DNA of 13,626 nt from JAICTV01 sp034666045 (GTDB lineage: Bacteria; Planctomycetota; Phycisphaerae; Tepidisphaerales; Tepidisphaeraceae). Of this stretch, positions 7,197 to 13,626 are shown piece by piece; position 1 is the first letter of the stretch; each line of letters opens with the position of its first letter. The stretch lies in assembly GCA_034666045.1 (NCBI GenBank), contig JAXDMN010000055.1, positions 1-13,626 on the forward strand, written 5' to 3'. Made by a program: the position numbers and the translations under genes. The notes beneath the pieces were generated by a model, which was not told the DNA's origin, searched no databases, and worked only from the letters and a program-made list of their open reading frames with translations.

Positions 7197-7826
7197 GTGC
7201 GTTTCACCTATCCTGTGATGCTGGATGTGACCGAGCGGCTCGTCGTCATCATTGGCGGCGGGGCGGTGGCGGTGCGCAAGATCAAGATGCTGCGGGAAGC
7301 AGGTGCGACGCGCGTCCGCGTGGTGGCGCCTCATTTTCACGAGCAGATACCGGCGGAGATCGAGCGCGTGCAGGAAAGTTACGAGCCTCGACATCTCGAC
7401 GGCAGCAGCCTTGTCTATGCGGCGACCGATTCATCGGCCGTCAACGACCAGGTCGTCCGTGACGCGCGCACGCGCGGTGTGCTGGTGAACCGCCTCGACG
7501 AAGGCTCGCCCAACGGCGATTTCGTGACGCCGGCCGCCTGGCGGCAGGGCGAGGTCGTCCTTGCGGTCAGCGCCGGCAGCGCCGCGCTATCCATCGCGAT
7601 TCGCGACGATCTCGCCGCGCAGCTTGACGACCGGCACGTGCGGATGTCGCAGGTCATGGCGGAAATGCGTCCGAAAATCCGCGACAGCGGGCTCGGGCCA
7701 CAGAAACGATCGGCGATTTTTCGCGACCTGGCGACCGACGACGCCCTCGACGCGCTGGCGCAGCGTGGCGAACGCGGCTTACACGCGTGGCTCGCAGCGC
7801 GGTATCCGGAATTGAAGCTTCAGTGA
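7197..7826 (+). CDS. Precorrin-2 dehydrogenase (Met8/SirC/CysG N-terminal type)
   Basis: This 209-residue enzyme is of the type that oxidises precorrin-2 to sirohydrochlorin with NAD+, on the siroheme branch; some relatives also insert iron. The Rossmann motif IIGGGAVAVRK occupies residues 18-28. VVAPHFHEQI (42-51) and YAATDSSAVNDQV (74-86) follow the CysG N-terminal pattern. VNRLDEGSPNGDFVTPA contains Asp101, which lines up with the catalytic Asp104 of CysG. VLAVSAGSAALSIAIRDDL follows and the C-terminal helical part is of normal length. The uroporphyrinogen III methyltransferase domain of CysG is absent. The GTG at 7197 is chosen because family members start just before the 'YPVMLD' segment; ATG 7218 or an extension to ATG 7140 are possible, and no strong ribosome binding site settles it. 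It is the first gene of a cluster with the HemX-like gene 4 bases downstream and hemA after that. Confidence 0.88.
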   Translation: MRFTYPVMLDVTERLVVIIGGGAVAVRKIKMLREAGATRVRVVAPHFHEQIPAEIERVQESYEPRHLDGSSLVYAATDSSAVNDQVVRDARTRGVLVNRLDEGSPNGDFVTPAAWRQGEVVLAVSAGSAALSIAIRDDLAAQLDDRHVRMSQVMAEMRPKIRDSGLGPQKRSAIFRDLATDDALDALAQRGERGLHAWLAARYPELKLQ

Positions 7827-7830
7827 ACGA

Positions 7831-8649
7831 ATGCCCACCACCGGCCAACTCATTCTGCTGATCGTGGTCGTCGCGCTCTTCGTCGCGGGCGGCGCGTTGT
7901 CATTTGCGCGGCTGAAGTGGGATCGCCGCGACCTCCGCATTGCCTCGCGCGTTTTCCTCGGCGCCGGCATCGTCGCCGCGGGCGCGCTGATCGTGTGGCA
8001 TACCGCGTCGCGCCCCGACCGAAGCTGGGTGCCGATCGGCGACAACTTCGACGCGCTCATCTGGCTCGCCACGCTGCTGGCGATGTTCACACTCTACGTG
8101 CAGCGCCACAAGGCGCTCGGCGCGCTCGACTGGTTCGTCCTGCCGCTCGTGATTGCGCTGCTGATCGTCGCCGGCATCTTCGGACGCACGGAATATCACG
8201 AATATCACCCGGCCGTGAACAACACCTGGGCGTGGGTGCATCGCGTGACGAGTTACGGCGGCGCGGTCGCCTTCGCGATCGCTGCGGCCTCGGGCGCAAT
8301 GTACGTCCTCGCCAGTAAAAAACTCCGCCATAAGCAGGCGGTCGGCCCGCAGTACGGAAGCCTCGAACGCCTTGAGCACCTGACGATGACGTCGGTCACG
8401 CTCGGATTCGCGCTGCTGACAATCGGCGTCATCACCGGCGGCATCACGATGCTCGCCGAAGGCTCGCACACGTCGATGACGAAGATCGTCCTGGCGACGA
8501 TCGTTTGGCTCGTCTACGCCGTCGTGCTGCACGCGCCGATGAACCCAAGTTTTCGCGGGCGAAAGGTTGCCGTCCTCAGCGTCGTCGGCTTCGTGCTGAT
8601 GCTCGGCACGATTGTCGCCGTGCTGCTGATGCCCGGGGGAACAAGTTAG
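7831..8649 (+). CDS. HemX/CcsA-type cytochrome c assembly membrane protein
   Basis: This is a 272-residue integral membrane protein with about eight hydrophobic helices (roughly 6-27, 40-58, 73-91, 101-119, 140-162, 190-208, 218-234, 247-266). It fits the cytochrome c assembly protein family (CcsA/CcmC/HemX). The stretch HPAVNNTWAWVHRVTSYGG (126-144) sits where this family has its Trp-rich periplasmic segment before a long helix, but the full WGxxWxWD signature of haem-handling CcsA is not present. His137 and His234 (in VLHAPMNP) are candidate haem ligands; further His residues are at 57, 93, 123 and 126. Lying directly before hemA favours a HemX-like role, where the Bacillus homologue affects GluTR level, over a dedicated CcsA. 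It starts 4 bases after the dehydrogenase stop and ends 4 bases before hemA, with no good Shine-Dalgarno sequence of its own, so translational coupling is likely. Confidence 0.85.
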   Translation: MPTTGQLILLIVVVALFVAGGALSFARLKWDRRDLRIASRVFLGAGIVAAGALIVWHTASRPDRSWVPIGDNFDALIWLATLLAMFTLYVQRHKALGALDWFVLPLVIALLIVAGIFGRTEYHEYHPAVNNTWAWVHRVTSYGGAVAFAIAAASGAMYVLASKKLRHKQAVGPQYGSLERLEHLTMTSVTLGFALLTIGVITGGITMLAEGSHTSMTKIVLATIVWLVYAVVLHAPMNPSFRGRKVAVLSVVGFVLMLGTIVAVLLMPGGTS

Positions 8650-8653
8650 GAAA

Positions 8654-9970
8654 ATGCAGCGACTGCTCCTCCTGGGACTGAACCACTCGACCGCGCCGCT
8701 CGAAGTGCGCGAAAAGTTCGCCTTCACCGCGCCACAGCGGATCGACGCCCTCGCCGCGCTGCGACAAAAATTCGACGGCTGCGAAGCGGTACTGCTAAAC
8801 ACGTGCAACCGCGTCGAGATTTACGCCGCCCGCGCGCTGCACGGCCATCCCCGGCACGATGAAATGATCGCTTTCCTCGCCGAGCTGCGCGGCGTGCCGA
8901 TGGCGGAGATCGTCACGCACGTCTATCAAAAGAGCGAGAAAGAAGTCATCCAGCACCTCTTCGCCGTCGCGTCTTCGCTCGATTCGATGGTCATCGGCGA
9001 AACGCAAATCCTTGGCCAGGTGCGCGACGCCTACGACGTGTCACGCGAGCTCGGCGCCGCGGGCGCCGCGCTCAACCCGCTCTTCCAAAAAGCGCTCGCC
9101 GTCGGCAAGCAGGTCATGAGCGAGACGAAGATCACGGAGGGCCGCCTCAGCGTCGGCTCCGTTGCCGTCGATTGCGCCGGGCGGATTTTCGACCATTACA
9201 ACGACAAGACCGTCCTCTGCATCGGCGCGGGGAAAATGGCGTCGCTCGTGCTGCAAAGTTTCCACGCCCTCAAGCCCGGCCGATTGCTCATCTGCAATCG
9301 CGACCCGGCGAAGGCCGATGCGCTGGCGCGAAAATTCGGCGGCGTCGCCGTGCCGTACGAAAATCTCGCCGATCATCTCATCGCCGCCGACGTCGTCGTC
9401 ACCTCGACCGGCTCACAGCATCCGATCATCACCCGCCAGCAGTTCGAGCCGCTGCGCAAGGCCCGACGCTACCGTCCGATCTTCTTCATCGACATCGCGC
9501 TTCCGCGCGACGTCGAAGCGGCCGTGGGGCAGATCGAAAACGTCTACCTCTACAACCTCGACGACCTCCAGCAGGTCGTCGCGACCACGCAATCGCAGCG
9601 CAGCGGATCGATCGATCACGCGCAGCGAATCGTCGACGACCAGGTCGACCGCTACATCAGTTGGACGCGCGTCCGCGAGCTCGGCCCGATGATCGACAAG
9701 CTCTACCAGCGCCACCACGAGCTGGCCCGCGAGGAGGTCGAGCGCATCGCCAACAAGCTCCCGGATATTTCGGCCGTCGAGCGTCAACACCTCGAAGAGC
9801 TCGCGCGGCGGATCGTGAACAAGCTTCTGCACGATCCGGTGACGATGCTGCGCGAGTCGGACACGCCGCACGCGCTGGGGCAGACCTATCTGCACGCGAT
9901 GGAAAAGCTGTTTCAGCTCGACGCGGAGATGCAAATGCCCGAGAAGGGGGAGGACGATGACGCGGACTGA
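8654..9970 (+). CDS. hemA: Glutamyl-tRNA reductase
   Basis: This 438-residue cytoplasmic enzyme reduces glutamyl-tRNA(Glu) with NADPH to glutamate-1-semialdehyde, the first committed step of C5-pathway haem, siroheme and corrinoid synthesis. LGLNHSTAPLEVREKFAF (7-24) is the family opening and LLNTCNRVEIY (47-57) carries the catalytic Cys51. HLFAVASSLDSMVIGETQIL (101-120) holds the conserved His101 and the glutamate-recognition segment. EGRLSVGSVAVDCA (162-175) leads to the NADPH domain with VLCIGAGKMASLVL (187-200) and CNRDPAKA. FIDIALPRDVE (278-288) is the conserved hinge region. The long C-terminal helical part (about 310-430) is the dimerisation domain. Length and all key residues are normal. 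An AGGA lies just before the ATG, with GGGGGA further up (8635-8640). The gene is the last of the tetrapyrrole cluster and its stop lies beside a repeat element. Confidence 0.97.
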   Translation: MQRLLLLGLNHSTAPLEVREKFAFTAPQRIDALAALRQKFDGCEAVLLNTCNRVEIYAARALHGHPRHDEMIAFLAELRGVPMAEIVTHVYQKSEKEVIQHLFAVASSLDSMVIGETQILGQVRDAYDVSRELGAAGAALNPLFQKALAVGKQVMSETKITEGRLSVGSVAVDCAGRIFDHYNDKTVLCIGAGKMASLVLQSFHALKPGRLLICNRDPAKADALARKFGGVAVPYENLADHLIAADVVVTSTGSQHPIITRQQFEPLRKARRYRPIFFIDIALPRDVEAAVGQIENVYLYNLDDLQQVVATTQSQRSGSIDHAQRIVDDQVDRYISWTRVRELGPMIDKLYQRHHELAREEVERIANKLPDISAVERQHLEELARRIVNKLLHDPVTMLRESDTPHALGQTYLHAMEKLFQLDAEMQMPEKGEDDDAD

Positions 9971-9975
9971 ACGCA

Positions 9976-10026
9976 CTCTCCCTCGCCCCGGTACGCTGGG
10001 GAGAGGGCAGGGGAGAGGGGCGAGCG
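9976..10026 (-). repeat. REP-like G/C-rich palindromic repeat, copy 1
   Basis: Read on the minus strand, this copy is GCCCCTCTCCCC (10021 to 10010), two bases, CCCTCTCCCC, an 8-base loop, then GGGGCGAGGG. The last two arms (9998-10007 and 9980-9989) pair over 10 bp with one mismatch. It starts a few bases after the hemA stop. Copy 2 lies downstream in the opposite orientation and shares the same consensus. With no T tract it is a poor intrinsic terminator, though its hairpin could stabilise the 3' end of the hemA message. Confidence 0.75.
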
Positions 10027-10102
10027 ACGTCCCATTTCGAGCATCGTTTGATTCGTCGGACTGCGCGGGCGGGCGAATCGACCGGGGCGACGACTCCACG
10101 CG

Positions 10103-10150
10103 CACCTTGCCCCTCTCCCCAACCCTCTCCCCGAATACGGGGAGAGGGAG
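10103..10150 (+). repeat. REP-like G/C-rich palindromic repeat, copy 2
   Basis: GCCCCTCTCCCC (10109-10120), AA, CCCTCTCCCC (10123-10132), loop GAATAC, GGGGAGAGGG (10139-10148), AG. The 10-bp stem is perfect with a 6-base loop. The first two blocks (10109-10132) can also pair with the matching blocks of copy 1 (9998-10021), with two mismatches at the 2-base spacer, making a large hairpin across about 87 bases. Together the copies form a REPIN- or MITE-like unit filling the gap 9971-10154. The last arm, GGGGAGAGGGAG, ends 4 bases before the ATG of the next gene. Confidence 0.8.
10141..10150 (+). promoter_or_regulatory. Repeat-derived Shine-Dalgarno of the GT-C-like gene
   Basis: GGAGAGGGAG ends 4 bases before the ATG at 10155 and is the only purine-rich ribosome binding signal for that gene. 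It is also the 3' arm of the perfect hairpin of repeat copy 2, so in the folded message most of it would be paired with 10123-10132. Sequestration is inferred from pairing only. Confidence 0.55.
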
Positions 10151-10154
10151 TTAA

Positions 10155-12083
10155 ATGATGCCTCCTTCCCCAGTGATTGCTCTGCCCGCGCCGCGATTCC
10201 TCCAGCGGCGAACGATCATCGCGGCGTGCCTACTCGTCGCGCTCCTCACGATCATCGCCCTCGCGGGGGTCGCCGCTCCCGAAGTCATTTACCGCCTGCT
10301 GACCGATGGCCTGCTCCTGCTCGCGTGGCTCGCGGCGGCGGGGGGGATCGGCAGTCTGTTCCTCCGCTTCAACGGCGGCGGCTGCACGTTGAAACTTGTG
10401 ACCGCGGTCGCACTCGGCCTCGGCATCCTCGGCCTGGCGACGCTGCTGCTCGGATTAGTCGGCGGGTTGAACCGGCCGGTGGCGTTCGCGCTGATCGGCG
10501 TCGGCGTCGTGCTCGGCATGATGAAATTGATGCGCGCGGGGCTGACATCCGAGCGCATCGGCGAATGGCTCGCCGCGCCCGCGCCATGGGCGTGGCTCTG
10601 GCTCGCCGCCGCGCCGGTATTTGGCCTCGCGATTCTCGCCGCGCTCGCGCCGCCGGGGATTCTGTGGGGCGATGAGCCGCACGCGTACGATGTGCTCGAA
10701 TACCACTTGCAGATCCCGCGCGAGTGGCACGAGGCGGGAAAAATCCAGCGACTCGATCACAACGCCTTCAGCTATTTTCCGCAGGGCGTCGAAGTTCACT
10801 ACCTGCTCGCGATGCACCTGCGCGGCGGGCCGTGGCAGGGGATGTACCTCGCGCAGCTCATGCATGCAGCGATGACGCTGCTGAGCGCCGCTGCGGTGTT
10901 CGGCGTCGCGTTGACCGTGGCGACGAGAAGGCAGGCGAGCATCGCCGCCGTCGCGGCGCTGACCGTCCCGTGGATCGCGCTGCTCGCGCCGATGGCATAC
11001 AACGAGGGCGGCCTGCTGCTCTACGGCACGCTGGCGATCGGCTGGACCTTGCACACCATCCGCCACACGCGCCCCGAGGATCGGCAGTGGCACGACGTCC
11101 TCCTCGCCGCCGTCTTCGCCGGCCTCGCCTGCGGCACGAAACTGACCGCCGGCCCGCTCCTGCTGCTCGGCCTTCCGCTTGCCGGTTTCGCCGCGGGACT
11201 AGATTGGAAGCGCGCGATCACCATCGCCGCGCTCGGCTTCGTCGTCTTCTCGCCGTGGGCGATCCGCACCTTCGTTTGGTCCGGGGGCAACCCCGTCTTC
11301 CCAGAGGCGAACAACGTCTTCAAAAGCGACCGTTTCACAACAACGCAAAACGAACGGTGGAAGCGCGCCCACACTCCGCCCGCCGAGCAGAGATCTATCG
11401 TCGCGCGCCTCCGCGCCGCCGTCGCGCAAATCCTCCGCGACTGGCGCTTCGGCTATCTCCTGATTCCACTGGCCGTGATCGCCGCGGTGCTGACGCGTTA
11501 CCGCACCGAGACGCGCTTCCTCGCCGCGCTGCTCGTGATTCAAATCATCTTCTGGCTCGGCTTCACGCACCTGCAGGGGCGTTTCTTCGTCCTCGCGATC
11601 CCCACCGCCGCGCTGCTGCTCTTGCAGCTCGAAAGACGCGCCCACCTGCGCATCGGCGCCGCCGCGGTCGTCGTGCAGGCGCTGCTGACGATCGCGTTGG
11701 TCGCCTCGCACCCGCGCTTCCAACTGGCGGGGGCGGCAGGCCTGTTCGGATTGGAACGGATCGAAGCGATGCTTCCGCAAGACATGCAAGACGCGCTGGC
11801 GAGCGGCGCGCCGGTCGAGCTCGTCGGCGACGCGCAGGCGTTTCGATATCCGATCCCGATGTCGCGCCTTCGCTACCGCACCGTCTTCGACATCAACAAC
11901 GAAAAGTCAGACCAGGAAATCGTCGAGGCATGGCTTGGATCGAAGCGGCGCGAAGGGGCGTATCTCTTCATTGATCCGCCTGAGCTCCGCCGACTGTCGA
12001 GCACCTACGTCGGCGTGCCGGGTCGCGATTTTCCCGGATCTGAGCCGTTGGTTATCCCACCGGGTTCGCCGGATCCGCGTTAA
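10155..12083 (+). CDS. Multi-pass membrane protein, GT-C (ArnT/PMT-like) glycosyltransferase candidate
   Basis: This is a 642-residue protein with about eleven hydrophobic segments between residues 20 and 520 (for example 20-40, 51-70, 81-103, 108-124, 146-165, 240-256, 261-280, 284-302, 315-345, 354-371, 433-446, 456-491, 498-516) and a soluble tail (520-642). A long loop after the fifth segment carries WGDEPHAYDVLEYHLQIPRE (171-190), with Asp179 and Glu182 placed like the acidic residue in the first outer loop of GT-C enzymes. QGRFFVLAIPTAALL (474-488) also resembles late helices of that fold. GT-C enzymes move a sugar from a polyprenyl-phosphate donor on the outer face of the membrane. The family match is by fold and loop position rather than a recognised signature, so the donor and acceptor are unknown. 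Tandem ATGATG gives 10155 or 10158 as start; the signal GGAGAGGGAG favours 10155. Its last 32 bases overlap the convergent acyl-CoA synthetase gene. Confidence 0.72.
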   Translation: MMPPSPVIALPAPRFLQRRTIIAACLLVALLTIIALAGVAAPEVIYRLLTDGLLLLAWLAAAGGIGSLFLRFNGGGCTLKLVTAVALGLGILGLATLLLGLVGGLNRPVAFALIGVGVVLGMMKLMRAGLTSERIGEWLAAPAPWAWLWLAAAPVFGLAILAALAPPGILWGDEPHAYDVLEYHLQIPREWHEAGKIQRLDHNAFSYFPQGVEVHYLLAMHLRGGPWQGMYLAQLMHAAMTLLSAAAVFGVALTVATRRQASIAAVAALTVPWIALLAPMAYNEGGLLLYGTLAIGWTLHTIRHTRPEDRQWHDVLLAAVFAGLACGTKLTAGPLLLLGLPLAGFAAGLDWKRAITIAALGFVVFSPWAIRTFVWSGGNPVFPEANNVFKSDRFTTTQNERWKRAHTPPAEQRSIVARLRAAVAQILRDWRFGYLLIPLAVIAAVLTRYRTETRFLAALLVIQIIFWLGFTHLQGRFFVLAIPTAALLLLQLERRAHLRIGAAAVVVQALLTIALVASHPRFQLAGAAGLFGLERIEAMLPQDMQDALASGAPVELVGDAQAFRYPIPMSRLRYRTVFDINNEKSDQEIVEAWLGSKRREGAYLFIDPPELRRLSSTYVGVPGRDFPGSEPLVIPPGSPDPR

Positions 12084-13542
12084 CCCGCGCCTGCAACTCG
12101 CGCTTCAGCACTTTCCCCGTCGGCGAAACCGGAAGCGATTTTTCAACGAAGATTTCGCGCGGACACTTCCACTGCGCCAGTCCCTGTTGCCGGCAGAAAT
12201 CGCGAATCTCGTCCGCCTTCACCGTCTGATCCGCCTTGGCCGTCACGAATGCGACGACCACTTCCCCGCGGCTCGGGTCGCGCTTGCCGACGACCGCGAC
12301 GTCCGCCACCGACGGGTGCTTCATGATCACTTCTTCGATCTCGCGCGGCGCGGCCTTTTCGCCGGCGACAATGATGATGTCTTTCTTGCGTCCGGTGATG
12401 AACAGGTAGCCGTCGGCGTCGATGTGCCCGAGATCGCCGGTCTTAAAGTATCCGTCGGCGGTCAGCGCGCGGGCCGTTTCGTCCGGCAGGTTGTGATACC
12501 CGCGCATGATCATGGGCCCGCGCAGCCAGACTTCGCCGGTCTCGCCCTTCGCGACCGCTTTGCCTTCCTCGTCGGTCATGCGAATTTCCGCGTTCGGGAT
12601 CGCCCGGCCGACCGCGCCCGGCTTGACCGCACCCGGGACGTTGAAGGCGATCGGCCCGATCGTCTCCGTCAGTCCGTACCCTTCGTAGAGCGGCATGCCG
12701 AACTTTTTCTCGAACGCGAGACGAATATTCGACGGCAACGGCTCGCCGCCGCTGATCGCCGCATAAAGGCTCTTCACATCGTCCGGCCCCGCGTCCTTCA
12801 ATCGTGCCAGCGCGCCGTACATGCTCGGCACCGCGACAAGCAGTGAAATCTGCTGCTCACGGATCGCTTTCATCACCGCGACCGGGCTGAAGCGCGCCTG
12901 GTAAACCGTCGCCGCCCCGAGCTTCACAGGCGCGACCAGCGTCGCCAGCAGACCGGTCGAATGGAACAGCGGCACGATGCCGAGGAAGCGGTGCGAACCC
13001 TTGAGCTGCGCGTGCTCGATCGCCGAGTCGACGTCGCTCGAGAGATTTCCATAGGTGATCTCGACGCCCTTCGGCAGCCCGCTCGTGCCGCTCGTGTACA
13101 TCAGCACGCACATGTCGTCGGCCTTCACGTCCGGAAACTTCGGCGTGACCGCGCCGGGCGGGGGCGCCATTTTCTGGAGCTGTTGCAGGTCGACGATCTT
13201 CAGCGGCGTATCTTTCAGCCGCGCGCTCAGCAGCGGGATTGAAACGATCGTGTCGATCCCGCTGTCCGCGATGATGTGCTGCACTTCGCGATCGCCGAGC
13301 AGGAAGTTGATCGGCACCACGGCCTTGCCCGCCAGCAGCGTTCCGTAGAAACTGGCGGCGAAGCCCATCCCGGTGGGGAGAAGCAGGCCGACCCGCGGGC
13401 GGTCCGTCTGCACCGAGAGGTACATGCCGAGCCCCGCGGCGGCGGCGGCGAGCTGCTGCCAGGAATAGCTCCCGGTGTCGTCGGTAACGGCAATTTCGTG
13501 CGGCTTGGCGTCGGCGTGCTTAAACAGGGATTCGAACAGCAT
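12052..13542 (-). CDS. AMP-binding acyl-CoA synthetase / ligase (FadD-like)
   Basis: This 496-residue enzyme belongs to the adenylate-forming family, which activates a carboxylic acid with ATP and joins it to CoA. All core motifs are present: the P-loop LMYTSGTSGLPKGV (147-160), PLFHSTGLLA (191-200), VPSMYGAL (238-245), ISGGEPLP (263-270), YGLTET (289-294), YFKTGDLG (365-372), GRKKDIIIVAGEK (384-396) and PVSPTGKVLKREL (471-483) with catalytic Lys477. The segment after VAG reads EKAAPREIEE where many relatives have ENIYPREIEE; this lies at the hinge region and should not abolish activity. Length is slightly short, typical of bacterial medium/long-chain acyl-CoA synthetases lacking an N-terminal extension. 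The chain length or substrate cannot be told from sequence. The ATG at 13542 has GGAG 4 bases upstream. Its C-terminal codons are antisense to the end of the GT-C-like gene. No pathway partner is adjacent. Confidence 0.92.
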   Translation of the reverse strand: MLFESLFKHADAKPHEIAVTDDTGSYSWQQLAAAAAGLGMYLSVQTDRPRVGLLLPTGMGFAASFYGTLLAGKAVVPINFLLGDREVQHIIADSGIDTIVSIPLLSARLKDTPLKIVDLQQLQKMAPPPGAVTPKFPDVKADDMCVLMYTSGTSGLPKGVEITYGNLSSDVDSAIEHAQLKGSHRFLGIVPLFHSTGLLATLVAPVKLGAATVYQARFSPVAVMKAIREQQISLLVAVPSMYGALARLKDAGPDDVKSLYAAISGGEPLPSNIRLAFEKKFGMPLYEGYGLTETIGPIAFNVPGAVKPGAVGRAIPNAEIRMTDEEGKAVAKGETGEVWLRGPMIMRGYHNLPDETARALTADGYFKTGDLGHIDADGYLFITGRKKDIIIVAGEKAAPREIEEVIMKHPSVADVAVVGKRDPSRGEVVVAFVTAKADQTVKADEIRDFCRQQGLAQWKCPREIFVEKSLPVSPTGKVLKRELQARVNADPANPVG

Positions 13543-13591
13543 GCGTCTCCATCAATGGCTAGCGACTCATACCTTAACGGACAGGACGCCG

Positions 13592-13626
13592 ATGGGAAAC
13601 GGAAACAAGTCGCTTCTGGCGACGTT
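13592..13626 (+). CDS. Possible start of an unknown gene, cut by the window edge
   Basis: The ATG at 13592 opens a frame reading MGNGNKSLLAT that stays open to the last base. AGGA at 13583-13586 lies 5 bases upstream, a good ribosome binding site. It is divergent from the acyl-CoA synthetase, leaving about 49 bases between starts. Only eleven codons are visible, so no family can be named and the frame could be chance. Confidence 0.35.
   Translation, partial: MGNGNKSLLAT

Noticed and set aside
7900..8808. 302-codon minus-strand frame opposite the HemX-like gene
   Set aside because: The plus strand has regularly spaced membrane helices and fits tightly between two certain genes. The minus-strand translation is charged, featureless and crosses the gene junction.
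9971..10154. Intrinsic terminator for hemA
   Set aside because: Hairpins are strong, but neither is followed by a run of T on the plus strand, so they are reported as repeats and not as terminators.
10455..11789. Minus-strand frames of about 200 codons (10455-11093, 11199-11789) opposite the GT-C-like gene
   Set aside because: They are antisense shadows of a continuous membrane protein, rich in Arg, Gly and Glu, with no motif and no ribosome binding site worth noting.
1..13626. CRISPR arrays, tRNA or rRNA genes, prophage or insertion sequence genes, defence or toxin-antitoxin modules
   Set aside because: Reading both strands showed no spaced direct repeats, no cloverleaf-like segment, no transposase or integrase motif and no recognisable toxin or nuclease protein. 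Base composition also looks even across the window.

Overview
The window is a GC-rich bacterial chromosomal segment, densely packed with mostly housekeeping genes. Several features together suggest a planctomycete, perhaps of the Phycisphaerae type: a very long secreted TPR/PQQ-type beta-propeller protein, a compact precorrin-2 dehydrogenase / HemX-like / hemA cluster, a eukaryote-like MTA phosphorylase, and G/C-rich palindromic repeats. This placement is inferred from gene content only; the window has no rRNA or other phylogenetic marker. I see no tRNA, rRNA, CRISPR array, transposase or phage gene.

Left part (minus strand, read right to left): S-methyl-5'-thioadenosine phosphorylase (5135-6082), then 43 bases later a 1580-residue secreted protein with two PQQ-like propeller regions around a TPR block (349-5091), then a stand-alone 85-residue NifU C-terminal (Nfu) Fe-S protein (12-269). 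The Nfu gene appears to have its own promoter and a leaderless transcript.

Middle: a small BamE/SmpA-like lipoprotein (6202-6561, plus) runs into a DUF488 protein (6558-7130, minus); their stop codons share one TTAA. Divergent from DUF488 is a tight plus-strand tetrapyrrole cluster: precorrin-2 dehydrogenase (7197-7826), an eight-helix HemX/CcsA-type membrane protein (7831-8649) and glutamyl-tRNA reductase hemA (8654-9970), with only 4 bases at each junction. HemA commits glutamyl-tRNA to tetrapyrrole synthesis. The dehydrogenase draws uroporphyrinogen-derived precorrin-2 toward siroheme. The HemX/CcsA-type protein probably tunes HemA or serves haem handling for cytochrome c.

Right part: the 184-base gap after hemA is filled by two inverted copies of a REP-like repeat. 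The outer edge of the second copy forms the ribosome binding site of a 642-residue multi-pass membrane protein resembling GT-C glycosyltransferases (10155-12083). That gene overlaps tail to tail by 32 bases with an acyl-CoA synthetase family gene on the minus strand (12052-13542). A possible plus-strand gene starts at 13592 and leaves the window.

I found no convincing new multi-gene system. The points most worth a second look are the repeat pair that supplies a translation signal, the leaderless promoter of the Nfu gene, and the architecture of the giant propeller protein.
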